Assembly: GCA_958410215.1 (NCBI GenBank)
Contig: CATYOF010000016.1
Coordinates: 1-53,604 of the forward strand
Length of the DNA stretch: 53,604 nucleotides
Direction: 5' to 3'
Origin: an uncultured Cryptobacterium sp.
GTDB lineage: Bacteria; Actinomycetota; Coriobacteriia; Coriobacteriales; Eggerthellaceae
Part shown: positions 8,675 through 16,566 of the stretch, piece after piece
Numbering within the stretch: position 1 is the stretch's first letter
How the letters are laid out: each line of letters begins with the position of its first letter
The notes under the pieces: generated by a model
The model's database searches: none
What the model saw: only the letters and a program-made list of their open reading frames with translations
What the model was told of the DNA's origin: nothing
Program-made: the position numbers and the translations under genes

Positions 8675-9187
8675 TTAGCGATACGTTACCGTGTCTTCTA
8701 GCGGCTTACGCTTTTCATGATTTGCAAGAGGGCCAGCCCCTTCAGCAGCGTAACCTAAATCCATAAGCATTAAAATTTCTTCCTGTTCAGGAAGGCCAAG
8801 CTTTTCTTTGAGTTCGGCAGGATTAAAGCGGTTTACCCAGCAGCTATCCAGTCCTGCATCTTTTGCAGCCAACAGCATATGCGTTGCTACGATACTGGCA
8901 TCTTCAATACCTGAATCGCGCTCTTCACCTGGATAAACATAGACATCCTTTGCATTAAAAGCAACCACCAAAACGGTAGGCGCACCATAACGGCAAGGGG
9001 TTACTTCATCTATCACCGCAAGTGCTTCTTCGCTTTGCATGACATAGATATGCTGCTCTTGCAAGTTTTTTGCGGTAGGGGCAAGACGGCCAGCCTCTAA
9101 AACAGCCCTTAATTGATCATCTGCAACTTGAACGCCGTCGTATTTCTTACAAGAGTATCGCTCTTTAATAAGCTCTTTGAATTCCAT
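8675..9187 (-). CDS. Nitroreductase-family flavoprotein
   Basis: The 170-residue protein has the short nitroreductase fold that binds FMN and reduces nitro compounds, quinones or similar acceptors with NAD(P)H. Recognisable elements are the N-terminal ERYSCKKYDG (the RRSxRxF-like start of the family), the EAGRLAPTAKNLQ FMN-binding helix, and GLDSCWVNRFNPAELKEKLGLP towards the C-terminus. It is cytosolic and probably dimeric. The start at 9187 has a GGGAGAC site upstream. The HxlR regulator gene lies 36 bases upstream on the same strand, so the two may form one unit in which the regulator controls the reductase, a frequent pairing for electrophile or quinone stress. Confidence 0.88.
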   Translation of the reverse strand: MEFKELIKERYSCKKYDGVQVADDQLRAVLEAGRLAPTAKNLQEQHIYVMQSEEALAVIDEVTPCRYGAPTVLVVAFNAKDVYVYPGEERDSGIEDASIVATHMLLAAKDAGLDSCWVNRFNPAELKEKLGLPEQEEILMLMDLGYAAEGAGPLANHEKRKPLEDTVTYR

Positions 9188-9223
9188 GACAGTCTCCCTT
9201 CTGCCGTGTTTTTCTTCTATACC

Positions 9224-9610
9224 TTAATCTAAAGCTTTTGCCTGATACGTAGTTCCCCAATCCCACATGGCATCAATAATAGGTTTGAGGCTTTTTCCCG
9301 TTTCGGTTAAAGAGTATTCCACATGAGGCGGCACTTCCGGATATACACGACGGACAATTAGCCCCGCTTCTTCCATGTCGCGTAAATTAGAAGTGAGCAC
9401 CTTTTGGGAAACCTTACCCACACTGCGCTGTAGCTGCCCAAAGCGCATTGATTCATTCATGAGTAAGTCGCGCATAATAAGCAAGCGCCACTTAGACCCT
9501 ATAAGCTGCACGCATGTTTCCACCGGACACGCCGGAAGATCAGCTCGTTTTTGAGGAGCTTCATTTTTGTATTCCGCATAACTTAAGTTTTCTTTTGCCT
9601 GTGTTTTCAT
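9224..9610 (-). CDS. HxlR-family transcriptional regulator
   Basis: This is a winged-helix regulator of 128 residues. The HxlR core is clear: CPVETCVQLIGSKWRLLI, then MRFGQLQRSVGKVSQKVLTSNLRDMEEAGLIVRR and YSLTETGKSL. HxlR proteins often sense aldehydes, quinones or disulfide stress through a cysteine near the start of this core, and two cysteines (CPVETC) are present at that place here. It is divergent from the metallo-beta-lactamase-like gene at 9766 and lies just before the nitroreductase, so both are candidate targets. Two 10-base direct repeats in the divergent region (9648-9667) could be its binding site. Confidence 0.9.
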   Translation of the reverse strand: MKTQAKENLSYAEYKNEAPQKRADLPACPVETCVQLIGSKWRLLIMRDLLMNESMRFGQLQRSVGKVSQKVLTSNLRDMEEAGLIVRRVYPEVPPHVEYSLTETGKSLKPIIDAMWDWGTTYQAKALD

Positions 9611-9647
9611 TTTTTTCTTCTTTATATTGCCAGTTCACAGCCTTTAG

Positions 9648-9667
9648 TTACTTTTAGGTACTTATAG
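9648..9667. promoter_or_regulatory. Direct repeats in the HxlR divergent promoter
   Basis: TTACTTTTAG (9648-9657) is followed at once by GTACTTATAG (9658-9667), identical at 8 of 10 positions and spaced by one helical turn. It lies between two divergent starts (9610 and 9766). An HxlR operator is plausible but unproven. Confidence 0.35.
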
Positions 9668-9765
9668 CACTTAATTATGCTTACTTCCTAATTCTTACTG
9701 ATCATCTTACTCTTAAACACGTCGAAAGACAAACAACTTAAAACTCAACCGAAAGAAACCACATT

Positions 9766-10566
9766 ATGAAAAAGGAAATGTGCACCACTACTACTCTAGA
9801 GACCGGCGTAATGAGCGTGTACGGCTTTGGCAACGCAAAACTTCACGCTTACAAAACCAACGATCTTATTGACGATGAAGTATTCATCGTAGAAAAGAAC
9901 AGCAAAGGTTTTGTCATTGAATACCCCTGCTTCTTTGCAAATATCAAGGAGCTTGAAGCCTACATTGCTGACCAGCAAATTCAAATTGAAGGCATTGTTG
10001 CCGCTTATCATATGGCAGGTGCCACCTTCTTGGCAGGAACTCCCGTGTATGCAACCAAGGAAGCGGACGAATACGGTCACAATGGTGGCGGCAAGGCGTT
10101 AATTGATAACTTCACCGCAGCGTTTGGCGATGCCTTCGATCCCTCCATCCCTACCGTTACCAACCTTATTGAAGGTGACACTCTTGAACTGGCAGGCGTA
10201 TCAATGAAGATTGTTCGAAATGCCGATGCCTTTGATATTGAAATTCCTGAACTCAATGTGGTCTACACCCATATGCTTGGCCATGATTGCCACTCCATCG
10301 TTGCAGGCGCAACCCATGCTGATGCTATTGTTTCTCAGCTTGAAGGATATAAGACGCAAGGAATCGGCCTGGTTCTTACCAGCCACTACACGCCCGAAGA
10401 TTTAAAGGATGTTCAAACAAAGATTGACTATCTTGAAAACCTGAAGAGCATTGCAAATACCTGCTCCGATGCCGCAAGCTTTAAGGCTGAAGTACAGAAA
10501 ACCTATCCTGAATATGCAGGTGAAAACTATCTTGATATGACGGTAGGCTTTTTCTTTGGCGAATAA
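9766..10566 (+). CDS. Metallo-beta-lactamase-like protein with lost metal motif
   Basis: The 266-residue product has the outline of the metallo-beta-lactamase fold, including a GHDCHS segment near residue 175 and a late LTSHYTP, but the defining HxHxDH motif is replaced by YHMAGAT around residues 81-87, leaving only one of the histidines. It may therefore be a binding or scavenging protein, or use a different metal geometry. It is cytosolic. It is divergent from an HxlR regulator and ends in a strong terminator, so it is probably a single-gene unit controlled by that regulator in response to a small molecule. The ATG at 9778 is an alternative start. Confidence 0.65.
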   Translation: MKKEMCTTTTLETGVMSVYGFGNAKLHAYKTNDLIDDEVFIVEKNSKGFVIEYPCFFANIKELEAYIADQQIQIEGIVAAYHMAGATFLAGTPVYATKEADEYGHNGGGKALIDNFTAAFGDAFDPSIPTVTNLIEGDTLELAGVSMKIVRNADAFDIEIPELNVVYTHMLGHDCHSIVAGATHADAIVSQLEGYKTQGIGLVLTSHYTPEDLKDVQTKIDYLENLKSIANTCSDAASFKAEVQKTYPEYAGENYLDMTVGFFFGE

Positions 10567-10575
10567 ACGTAATAA

Positions 10576-10612
10576 AACCAGGGTGCCAACAAACATGGCA
10601 TCCTGGTTTACT
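10576..10612 (+). terminator. Terminator after the MBL-like gene
   Basis: AACCAGGGTGCCA (10576-10588) pairs with TGGCATCCTGGTT (10596-10608) with one G-T wobble, loop of 7, followed by TTA. It begins 10 bases after the stop codon. Confidence 0.75.
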
Positions 10613-10666
10613 GGAATTACTATACAAAAACACGGCATATGCTTAGCTTTTCTTTAGTAAGGATGA

Positions 10667-11566
10667 ATGATGAGCTTATATTCACAAGTTCTATTTTCGG
10701 AAAATTATTGCATCGCACAGCGCGATAATGCCGCATCTGAACTCAAGCGTCTAAAAACAGAGTTCGAAAAAGCTGATGCCGTTCTCGTTGGTGCCGGGGC
10801 AGGCTTATCCACCGCTGCTGGACTTACTTACTCGGGTAAGCGCTTTGAAGAAAACTTTGCGGATTTCAAAGAAGCCTTTTCCATTACCGATATGTATTCA
10901 GGTGGCTTTTATCCCTTCCCCAATATAGAAACGTACTGGGCTTGGTGGAGCAGGCATATTTGGACAAACCGCTACGAACCAGGTGCAACAGCACTGTATC
11001 AAGAGCTTTTTGCGTTAGTTCAAAATAAAAACTACTTCGTTTTAACCACCAATGTTGACCATCAATTTCAACTTGCAGGGTTTGATAAAATCCGCCTGTT
11101 CTACACCCAGGGAGATTACGGCTTATTCCAATGCAGTAAACCATGCAAACAGGAAACCTACGACAATAAAGATCTCGTAAAAGCAATGGTCGAGCAGCAA
11201 AAGAACTTACAAATTCCTGCCGAACTAGTACCTACGTGCCCTCATTGCGGTGCACCCTTGGTTCCCAATTTACGCACCGATAATACCTTTGTAGAAGACG
11301 AGGGATGGCACGCAGCTCAAAACCGATATCAAACCTTTCTATCAGAACATGCGCATGACCGCATTCTATATCTGGAATTAGGCGTCGGAGCCAATACACC
11401 TGTCATAATTAAATATCCCTTCTGGCAAATGACGCTTGATAATCCCCAGGCAACCTACGCCTGCATTAATCTAGGTGAAGCATTCGCACCTAAGACTCTG
11501 GAAGGCCGTAGCGTGTTAGTAAACGCTGATATCACTAAAGCCTTATCACACTTGCGAAACACCTAG
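10667..11566 (+). CDS. Sirtuin, class M-like (SIR2 family)
   Basis: This SIR2-fold protein has 299 residues. The NAD-binding motif is GAGAGLS (residues 42-48), followed by TTNVDHQF (127-134) and a zinc ribbon with C156, C160, C191 and C194. At the position where canonical sirtuin deacylases have the catalytic histidine, this protein reads TQGDYG, with glutamine 148. That substitution and the NVDHQF form are marks of the class M sirtuins (SirTM), which in Staphylococcus and Streptococcus mono-ADP-ribosylate a lipoylated GcvH-like carrier instead of deacetylating proteins. The usual partners (macrodomain hydrolase, GcvH-L, LplA2) are not in this window. Two adjacent ATG codons are possible starts. 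Confidence 0.85.
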   Translation: MMSLYSQVLFSENYCIAQRDNAASELKRLKTEFEKADAVLVGAGAGLSTAAGLTYSGKRFEENFADFKEAFSITDMYSGGFYPFPNIETYWAWWSRHIWTNRYEPGATALYQELFALVQNKNYFVLTTNVDHQFQLAGFDKIRLFYTQGDYGLFQCSKPCKQETYDNKDLVKAMVEQQKNLQIPAELVPTCPHCGAPLVPNLRTDNTFVEDEGWHAAQNRYQTFLSEHAHDRILYLELGVGANTPVIIKYPFWQMTLDNPQATYACINLGEAFAPKTLEGRSVLVNADITKALSHLRNT

Positions 11567-11613
11567 CAGTTTAAGGGCGGCGTATAGCCACTATGATACT
11601 GTTTTCAGACTCG

Positions 11614-12048
11614 CTACGCTTCAAGCTCTTCAATGTCTGCAACGGGCTTCTTCAAACCTTTGATTTCCAACCCATTCTTTTCTGCATAATCCCAAAGGGC
11701 AGCATGAATGGCTTCTTCTGCCAAAAGTGAACAGTGAACCTTTACCGGGGGTAAACCATCCAAAGCTTCCATTACTGCTTTATTGGTTACCTCCAGTGCC
11801 TCTTGTACCGTTTTACCCTTAATAAGCACGGTAGCCATAGAGCTGGTAGCAATAGCCGAACCACACCCGAATGTTTTAAATTTAGCATCGCGAATTACCT
11901 GATCATCATCAATATCCAGGTATACACGCATAATATCACCGCACTTAGCGTTACCCACGGTACCGCATCCGGAAGGATTTTCAATTTCTCCCACATTGCG
12001 CGGATTCGTAAAGTGATCAATTACCTTTTCTGAATAATTCATTGCCAT
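11614..12048 (-). CDS. iscU: IscU/NifU-like Fe-S cluster scaffold
   Basis: This is a U-type scaffold of 144 residues on which Fe-S clusters are assembled from sulfur delivered by cysteine desulfurase. The three conserved cysteines can be seen in GCGTVGNAKCGD, FGCGSAIATSS and KVHCSLLAEEAI, with the typical NPRNVGEIE near the N-terminus. The start at ATG 12048 has an AGGGGTG site six bases away; a longer frame to 12081 is less likely. The scaffold gene lies downstream of the cysteine desulfurase in the same direction, with a 188-base gap, so it may have its own promoter. It is convergent with the sirtuin gene. No hscA, hscB, fdx or suf genes are present. Confidence 0.92.
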   Translation of the reverse strand: MAMNYSEKVIDHFTNPRNVGEIENPSGCGTVGNAKCGDIMRVYLDIDDDQVIRDAKFKTFGCGSAIATSSMATVLIKGKTVQEALEVTNKAVMEALDGLPPVKVHCSLLAEEAIHAALWDYAEKNGLEIKGLKKPVADIEELEA

Positions 12049-12236
12049 AGTAAACACCCCTATGATTCCTTGTTTGTGCATTGTTTTAATTACGTTTTGC
12101 TTGTTAATATGGTTCGCACATCAGACATATCTCGTGTTCTAATTGGATCCTGCACGCCAACGGTATTTCGTTCAGTCCTCTACGTTCTGCTGACCCTTAG
12201 AACATTTCTCGAAAATCGAACATGCCAAAATACGCG

Positions 12237-13424
12237 CTAAGCAGATTTGCACGTCTTTATAAAGTCTTCCCAAAGCGGGCTCATAGAACGCAAGTTTTCA
12301 ATCGTAGCCGCCAAGCAGTCAATGGCATAATCAAGATCGTCTTTGGTAGTGTCCCTGCCCATAGTAAGACGCATAGAACCATGAGCGATTTCGTGAGACA
12401 GCCCAATTGCCAGCAGGACATGACTAGGATCAAGCGATCCCGAGGTACAGGCAGATCCACTCGAAACACACACGCCCTTAAAGCCAAGTTGCAACAACAT
12501 GCCTTCGCCCTCAATAAATTCAAAGCTGATATTAATATTGTTTGCAAGGCGCTTAGTAGCGTGCCCATTTAAGCGACTATAAGGAACTTCTGACAAAATA
12601 CGATCGATTGCATAATCACGAAGACGTGTTTGGCGCATCTGTTTGAACTCTTGCTCTGCCAATGCGAGCTCAGCTGCTTTAGCAAACCCCACAATACCAG
12701 GAACATTTTCTGTCGTAGCACGTTTACCAAATTCCTGCTGACCGCCATCAAGCAGGTTCTGGATTTTTACCCCTCTGCGAACATATAAAAGCCCAACTCC
12801 TTTAGGCCCATATAACTTATGAGCAGAAGCGCTTAAAAGATCCACCCCTAAATCCTGCACATCAATTGATTCATGACCAAATGCCTGAACAGCATCAGTA
12901 TGAAAAAGCGTGCCATTATTACGCGCTCGACGAGCGAGCTCTTTGATAGGCTGAATCGTGCCGATTTCATTATTAGCAAACATTATCGATGCCAAAATAG
13001 TATCGGGACGAAGTGCGGCTTCGAATGCATCGGGATCGACCAATCCGAATTCATCTACCGGCACATACGTAACTTCAAACCCTTCCCTTTCAAGCGCCTG
13101 ACACGTATGTAGTACCGCGTGGTGTTCAATAGCGCTGGTAACTATATGCTTTCCTTTGTGAGCATTTGCCCGCGCTACCCCCTTAAGCGCCCAATTGTCC
13201 GCTTCGGTGCCACCACTGGTAAAGTAGATTTCTTGTGCCGCCTTTGCACCCAGTAGACCAGCAAGCGTTTGCCGAGCTTCAACTACCGCATCGGATGCGG
13301 ACTGCCCCAATCCATAAATTGAAGAAGGGTTTCCGAATTCTTCACTGAAGTAAGGTGTCATTGCTTCAAGCACTTCTGGGCGCATGCGGGTTGTTGCTGC
13401 ATTATCCAAATAAATTGTTTTCAT
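12237..13424 (-). CDS. iscS: Cysteine desulfurase (NifS/IscS type)
   Basis: This PLP enzyme of 395 residues converts cysteine to alanine and carries the sulfur as a persulfide for Fe-S assembly. Visible are the N-terminal YLDNAATTRM, the PLP-binding lysine region SASAHKLYGPKGVG, and the mobile loop with the catalytic cysteine SSGSACTSGSLDPSHVL. The loop sequence places it in the NifS/IscS group rather than SufS. It is transcribed ahead of the iscU-like scaffold and divergently from an Rrf2 regulator, with a large palindrome between them. In the minus direction a TTGACG (13519-13514) with TATGCT 16 bases on is a possible promoter, placed beside that operator. Confidence 0.93.
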   Translation of the reverse strand: MKTIYLDNAATTRMRPEVLEAMTPYFSEEFGNPSSIYGLGQSASDAVVEARQTLAGLLGAKAAQEIYFTSGGTEADNWALKGVARANAHKGKHIVTSAIEHHAVLHTCQALEREGFEVTYVPVDEFGLVDPDAFEAALRPDTILASIMFANNEIGTIQPIKELARRARNNGTLFHTDAVQAFGHESIDVQDLGVDLLSASAHKLYGPKGVGLLYVRRGVKIQNLLDGGQQEFGKRATTENVPGIVGFAKAAELALAEQEFKQMRQTRLRDYAIDRILSEVPYSRLNGHATKRLANNINISFEFIEGEGMLLQLGFKGVCVSSGSACTSGSLDPSHVLLAIGLSHEIAHGSMRLTMGRDTTKDDLDYAIDCLAATIENLRSMSPLWEDFIKTCKSA

Positions 13425-13522
13425 AGTTCAGATCCTGTTCTGAAACTTACTTTGTTCTGAGCTTCATTTCCTACTTATTTACTAGGTTTTTAGCATAAGG
13501 CTTATAAATTGCTCGTCAAGCA

Positions 13523-13547
13523 AATTCCTAGTAATTTTCTAGGAATT
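13523..13547. promoter_or_regulatory. Palindromic operator between cysteine desulfurase and Rrf2 genes
   Basis: AATTCCTAG (13523-13531) and CTAGGAATT (13539-13547) form a perfect 9-base inverted repeat with a 7-base spacer, in the 175-base divergent region. It overlaps the likely -10 of the Rrf2 gene and adjoins the -35 of the desulfurase gene. This size and position fit an Rrf2/IscR dimer site. Confidence 0.65.
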
Positions 13548-13599
13548 ATGACAAAATGTAATGCAAAGGAACCTTAAGCAACATTTCAGGAACTATTGC

Positions 13600-14013
13600 A
13601 TGAAACTTTCCACAAAAACCCGCTATGGCCTTCGCCTTATGATTGATTTAGCACAGCACTATCATGAAGGACCTATTTCGCTCAGCGAAGTTGCCAAGCG
13701 ACAAGACATTTCTAAAAAATACCTAGAACAGGTGGTTTCTCCTCTAGTAAAAGCAAACCTCCTGGTAGTCACACGTGGCTACACAGGAGGTTATGAACTT
13801 TCACGTACGCCCGCAGAAATTACTTGTGCTGATATAGCAATCGTTACCGAAGAAGGGTTTGAACTTCTTGACTGCCTCAAAAACAAGGGGGATTGCAAAC
13901 GAAGCGATTGGTGTCTTTCCCGCAACATTTGGGCGGGACTCGAAAAGGCTATGATTGATTATTTGGATGGCATAACGTTGCAAGATGTTCTCGACAAAGA
14001 CATTGCGGTATAG
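13600..14013 (+). CDS. iscR: Rrf2-family (IscR-like) Fe-S regulator
   Basis: The 137-residue product has an Rrf2 winged helix: MKLSTKTRYGLRLMIDLA, DISKKYLEQVVSPLVKANLLVVTRG, YELSRTP. A cluster-binding loop follows with three cysteines, C-x6-C-x5-C (DCLKNKGDCKRSDWCL), matching the IscR/RsrR layout for a [2Fe-2S] cluster. The start at 13600 has AGGAAC upstream and begins where family homology begins; a start at 13561 is less likely. Divergence from cysteine desulfurase with a palindrome in between indicates that it adjusts Fe-S assembly, and its own expression, to cluster supply. The symbol iscR is by analogy. Confidence 0.88.
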   Translation: MKLSTKTRYGLRLMIDLAQHYHEGPISLSEVAKRQDISKKYLEQVVSPLVKANLLVVTRGYTGGYELSRTPAEITCADIAIVTEEGFELLDCLKNKGDCKRSDWCLSRNIWAGLEKAMIDYLDGITLQDVLDKDIAV

Positions 14014-14090
14014 CATCACGCAAAATGACATCCGCACAAACAATAATTCGCAACACACCACAGCCCCAACTTACTGCACTGTTGCTCGCT

Positions 14091-14570
14091 TTATGCCTCT
14101 ACTTCTTTTGCCCACGAACGAAGCGAATCAATGCTTTGATGCCCATTAAGCAGCTTTCCTTGCTTCACGACGGAGCCTTGTGCAATTTGTTGCATGCGCT
14201 GAGGTGCCCTGCCTAAGCCAGAACCACCACTCGTTGCAAAAGGAACAATGGTTTTGCCTTCGAAATTATAAGACCCTAAGAAGGTATCAATAATACGGGG
14301 CTCTACATACCACCAAATGGGAAACCCTACAAATACCGTGCTGTACTGGTCCATATTATCAACCGTAGTCGCTACAGAGGGGCGGCAAGCATCGTCATTC
14401 ATCTCCAACGAACTGCGACTAGAGCTATTATTCCAGTTTAAATCAGCTGAAGTATAGGGTTGTTCTGGCTGAATTTCGAACAAATCCGCATTCAATGCTT
14501 CGGCTAAATTCTGAGCAGCTCGTTTGGTAGTTCCCGATGCAGAAAAATAGGCAACTAATACTGAAGTCAT
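14091..14570 (-). CDS. Flavodoxin-like protein
   Basis: The 159-residue product has a flavodoxin fold. The FMN phosphate loop is YFSASGTTKRAA near the N-terminus, followed by VFVGFPIWWYVEPRIIDTFL (the tryptophan loop against the isoalloxazine ring) and FATSGGSGLGRA. This pattern fits the flavodoxin_4 group found in anaerobes, which serves as a low-potential electron carrier or NAD(P)H-linked flavoprotein. It is convergent with the Rrf2 gene and has a dyad-bearing promoter region upstream (14642-14660). Placement next to Fe-S genes suggests use as a ferredoxin substitute when iron-sulfur assembly is limited, which is inference. Confidence 0.87.
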   Translation of the reverse strand: MTSVLVAYFSASGTTKRAAQNLAEALNADLFEIQPEQPYTSADLNWNNSSSRSSLEMNDDACRPSVATTVDNMDQYSTVFVGFPIWWYVEPRIIDTFLGSYNFEGKTIVPFATSGGSGLGRAPQRMQQIAQGSVVKQGKLLNGHQSIDSLRSWAKEVEA

Positions 14571-14641
14571 AATCTGCTTCCTTCCGTCTTATCCTAAATT
14601 TCTCTTTTTATACGCACTATTATGCCACTTATTCTATTCTT

Positions 14642-14660
14642 TAGTAACGTTATGTTACTA
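14642..14660. promoter_or_regulatory. Inverted repeat upstream of flavodoxin and HD genes
   Basis: TAGTAAC (14642-14648) and GTTACTA (14654-14660) form a perfect 7-base dyad with a 5-base spacer, 72 bases before the flavodoxin start and 115 bases before the HD gene. It could be a repressor site; the regulator is unknown. Confidence 0.4.
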
Positions 14661-14774
14661 TTTCATGCTATCAACACGTTTAGCGAATCTTCTTTACTGT
14701 TCTGAAAACAAAATTCGCAAAACCAAAAATGCCCCGTATAATGACTAGCAAATGAACTATCGAAGGATGACGGT

Positions 14775-15767
14775 ATGCTCTACACTCCCGCTATTAATAA
14801 AGCCTTAAAACTAACTGCCCGCGTTCATGCAAATCAGCTTGATAAAAATGAAGTTCCTTATCTTGCTCATCCTCTTCATTTAGCAGAACAAATGGATACA
14901 GAAGCGGAAATTTGCGCAGCACTTTTGCACGACGTTTTAGAAGATGGAACGCTTTCTGCGCATGACTTAATTGAGCGGGGTATTCCAGAGGTTGCCGTTA
15001 ATGCTGTTTTGCTTCTTACTCATGAAGAAGGAACACCCTATCTTGATTACGTACAGGCAATCCAAGACGGAAATTACGGCAAAAAAATACCCGTCAACAA
15101 CCACGAAGCGGCCCTAGCACGTCTCTATCATAGCCAAACTCCCGCGGCTAACCCGCAAAACGCCGGTTTAAACCTTGCTCCTATAGCTGAAGGGGCTCGA
15201 ATTGCACGCAAGGTTAAACTGGCTGATCTTAAACATAATTCAGAACTGAGTCGCTTAAGCATTGTTTCCTCGCGGGATATAAAACGTTTGAAGAAATATC
15301 GTGAAGCACGCGTTATTCTGGGTGACTTGGTCTATAAAGCACGCACTTCCGTAGGTTCTTTTTCTCTGAAGGTTAACGGCAAACCCTATGCATTTCATGT
15401 AGAAAAACGCCTTACGAGCAACACTAGCCAATCGCACGAAAATAATCCCCTGATTGAATACGTTTTCCAAGCTGATGTTTTACCTCTCGAAGTAGACGAT
15501 AAGGTAGAAGCAGTGTATTACTTCGGAGGTACGCTGCTCAATTATGAAAGCAATGATGCTTTTGTTTGTACCACTTATCAAAAAGATACTTCAATCATTA
15601 CGTTTAGCGCCTGCACGGCCCATAAATTTGCCTATACCGAAGAATACCCATTCCAGTTACAAACCAGAATGGGTACTTATAAAATCACGAACGATCCTAT
15701 TAAATATCGGTTTTATCCCGAAACGCATACCATAGAATATCGTCTTTCGATTGATATCAAAGAGTAA
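14775..15767 (+). CDS. SpoT-like HD hydrolase with unknown C-terminal domain
   Basis: The N-terminal 180 residues resemble the (p)ppGpp hydrolase HD domain of RelA/SpoT and the stand-alone MESH1/SAH enzymes: H32 in YLAHPLHLAE, H52-D53 in LLHDVLEDG with the following ED pair, and D151/N155 in VKLADLKHNS. No synthetase domain follows. Instead residues of about 190-330 form a tyrosine- and phenylalanine-rich, probably beta-stranded domain that I do not recognise. An insertion around residues 100-140 separates the HD half-motifs. It would be a cytosolic alarmone or nucleotide hydrolase with an added sensing or binding module. The gene stands alone and is convergent with mscL. Confidence 0.75.
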   Translation: MLYTPAINKALKLTARVHANQLDKNEVPYLAHPLHLAEQMDTEAEICAALLHDVLEDGTLSAHDLIERGIPEVAVNAVLLLTHEEGTPYLDYVQAIQDGNYGKKIPVNNHEAALARLYHSQTPAANPQNAGLNLAPIAEGARIARKVKLADLKHNSELSRLSIVSSRDIKRLKKYREARVILGDLVYKARTSVGSFSLKVNGKPYAFHVEKRLTSNTSQSHENNPLIEYVFQADVLPLEVDDKVEAVYYFGGTLLNYESNDAFVCTTYQKDTSIITFSACTAHKFAYTEEYPFQLQTRMGTYKITNDPIKYRFYPETHTIEYRLSIDIKE

Positions 15768-15829
15768 AGCTACTTGGACAGAAGCTACCGATTTCAGGCT
15801 GATCCAGGATAGACTCATACCTTGAGCAA

Positions 15830-15855
15830 GTAACTTGTACTGCGGTGCAAGTTAC
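15830..15855. terminator. Hairpin between convergent HD and mscL genes
   Basis: GTAACTTGTAC (15830-15840) pairs with GTGCAAGTTAC (15845-15855) across a TGCG loop, with one wobble. It sits between two convergent stops and may serve both; neither side has a real T-tract, so termination is uncertain. Confidence 0.5.
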
Positions 15856-15863
15856 CTCTACTC

Positions 15864-16352
15864 CTAAGCAACCTTAGGAGTAGGTGCGGCAGGCTCAGGC
15901 AATTCCCCGGCACAATGAGGACAACGAGTTGCACCTTCTTTGATCTCCTCTAAGCAAAACGGACATACAGGCGGAACCATTTCTACTTCAATTTCTTCGC
16001 CATCTTTGCCTGTTAGTTTTTTAGTTATACCTTTAGTTAAGTCTGAACCCAAATTTTGAGCCTTGTTAAATGCCTTTACAATAACAAACACCACAGCAGC
16101 TACGATAAGGCAATTAATTACTGCACTAATAAATGCAGAAAAATCTATGCTTACATCGGTACCGGGCACCGCAATAGCTAAAAAGCTTGGAACCTCACCA
16201 CTACCTGTTGCTAACTTAATAAGAGGATCGATGATATTGCTAGTAAGTGAAGTAACTACACCCGTAAAAGCGCCACCAATGATAACACCTACCGCCATAT
16301 CCATTACATTGCCGCGATTAATAAATTCTTTAAATTCAGAAATAAGACTCAT
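15864..16352 (-). CDS. mscL: Large-conductance mechanosensitive channel with C-terminal zinc ribbon
   Basis: The product, 162 residues from ATG 16352 (AAAGG upstream), is MscL: the amphipathic N-terminus SEFKEFINRGNVMDMAVGVIIGGAFTGVV leading into TM1, a periplasmic loop, then TM2 (LIVAAVVFVIVKAFN). It opens under osmotic downshock to release solutes. After the usual charged C-terminal helix this protein carries an extra 35-residue zinc ribbon, CPFC followed by CPHC, ahead of a proline- and alanine-rich tail. Standard MscL ends before this, so the ribbon is an added cytosolic module. The gene stands alone, preceded by the terminator of the phosphofructokinase gene. Confidence 0.92.
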   Translation of the reverse strand: MSLISEFKEFINRGNVMDMAVGVIIGGAFTGVVTSLTSNIIDPLIKLATGSGEVPSFLAIAVPGTDVSIDFSAFISAVINCLIVAAVVFVIVKAFNKAQNLGSDLTKGITKKLTGKDGEEIEVEMVPPVCPFCLEEIKEGATRCPHCAGELPEPAAPTPKVA

Positions 16353-16415
16353 ATGAATGCCTTTCAAAATATCCAAAACGCCAACGAAGCATATTAACAA
16401 TGGCTTTTATATCCC

Positions 16416-16461
16416 TCTACAAACAAAACTGGTTACAACAAAAAGTTGAAACCAGTTTTGT
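16416..16461 (-). terminator. Terminator of the phosphofructokinase gene
   Basis: ACAAAACTGGTT and AACCAGTTTTGT, extended by CAAC and GTTG past one mismatch, make a stem of 16 pairs (16423-16439 with 16445-16461). The minus strand continues TTTGTAG. It ends the transcript about 105 bases after the stop at 16567. Confidence 0.7.
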
Positions 16462-16566
16462 CGTTATTATCGAGAAAGGTTTGACCCTTTAAAGCCCCAA
16501 TAAGTAGTGAAGCAAAATTAAGAACACTCTCCGTACCACAAGTACTTCCTCTTGTGTAAAGAACAC

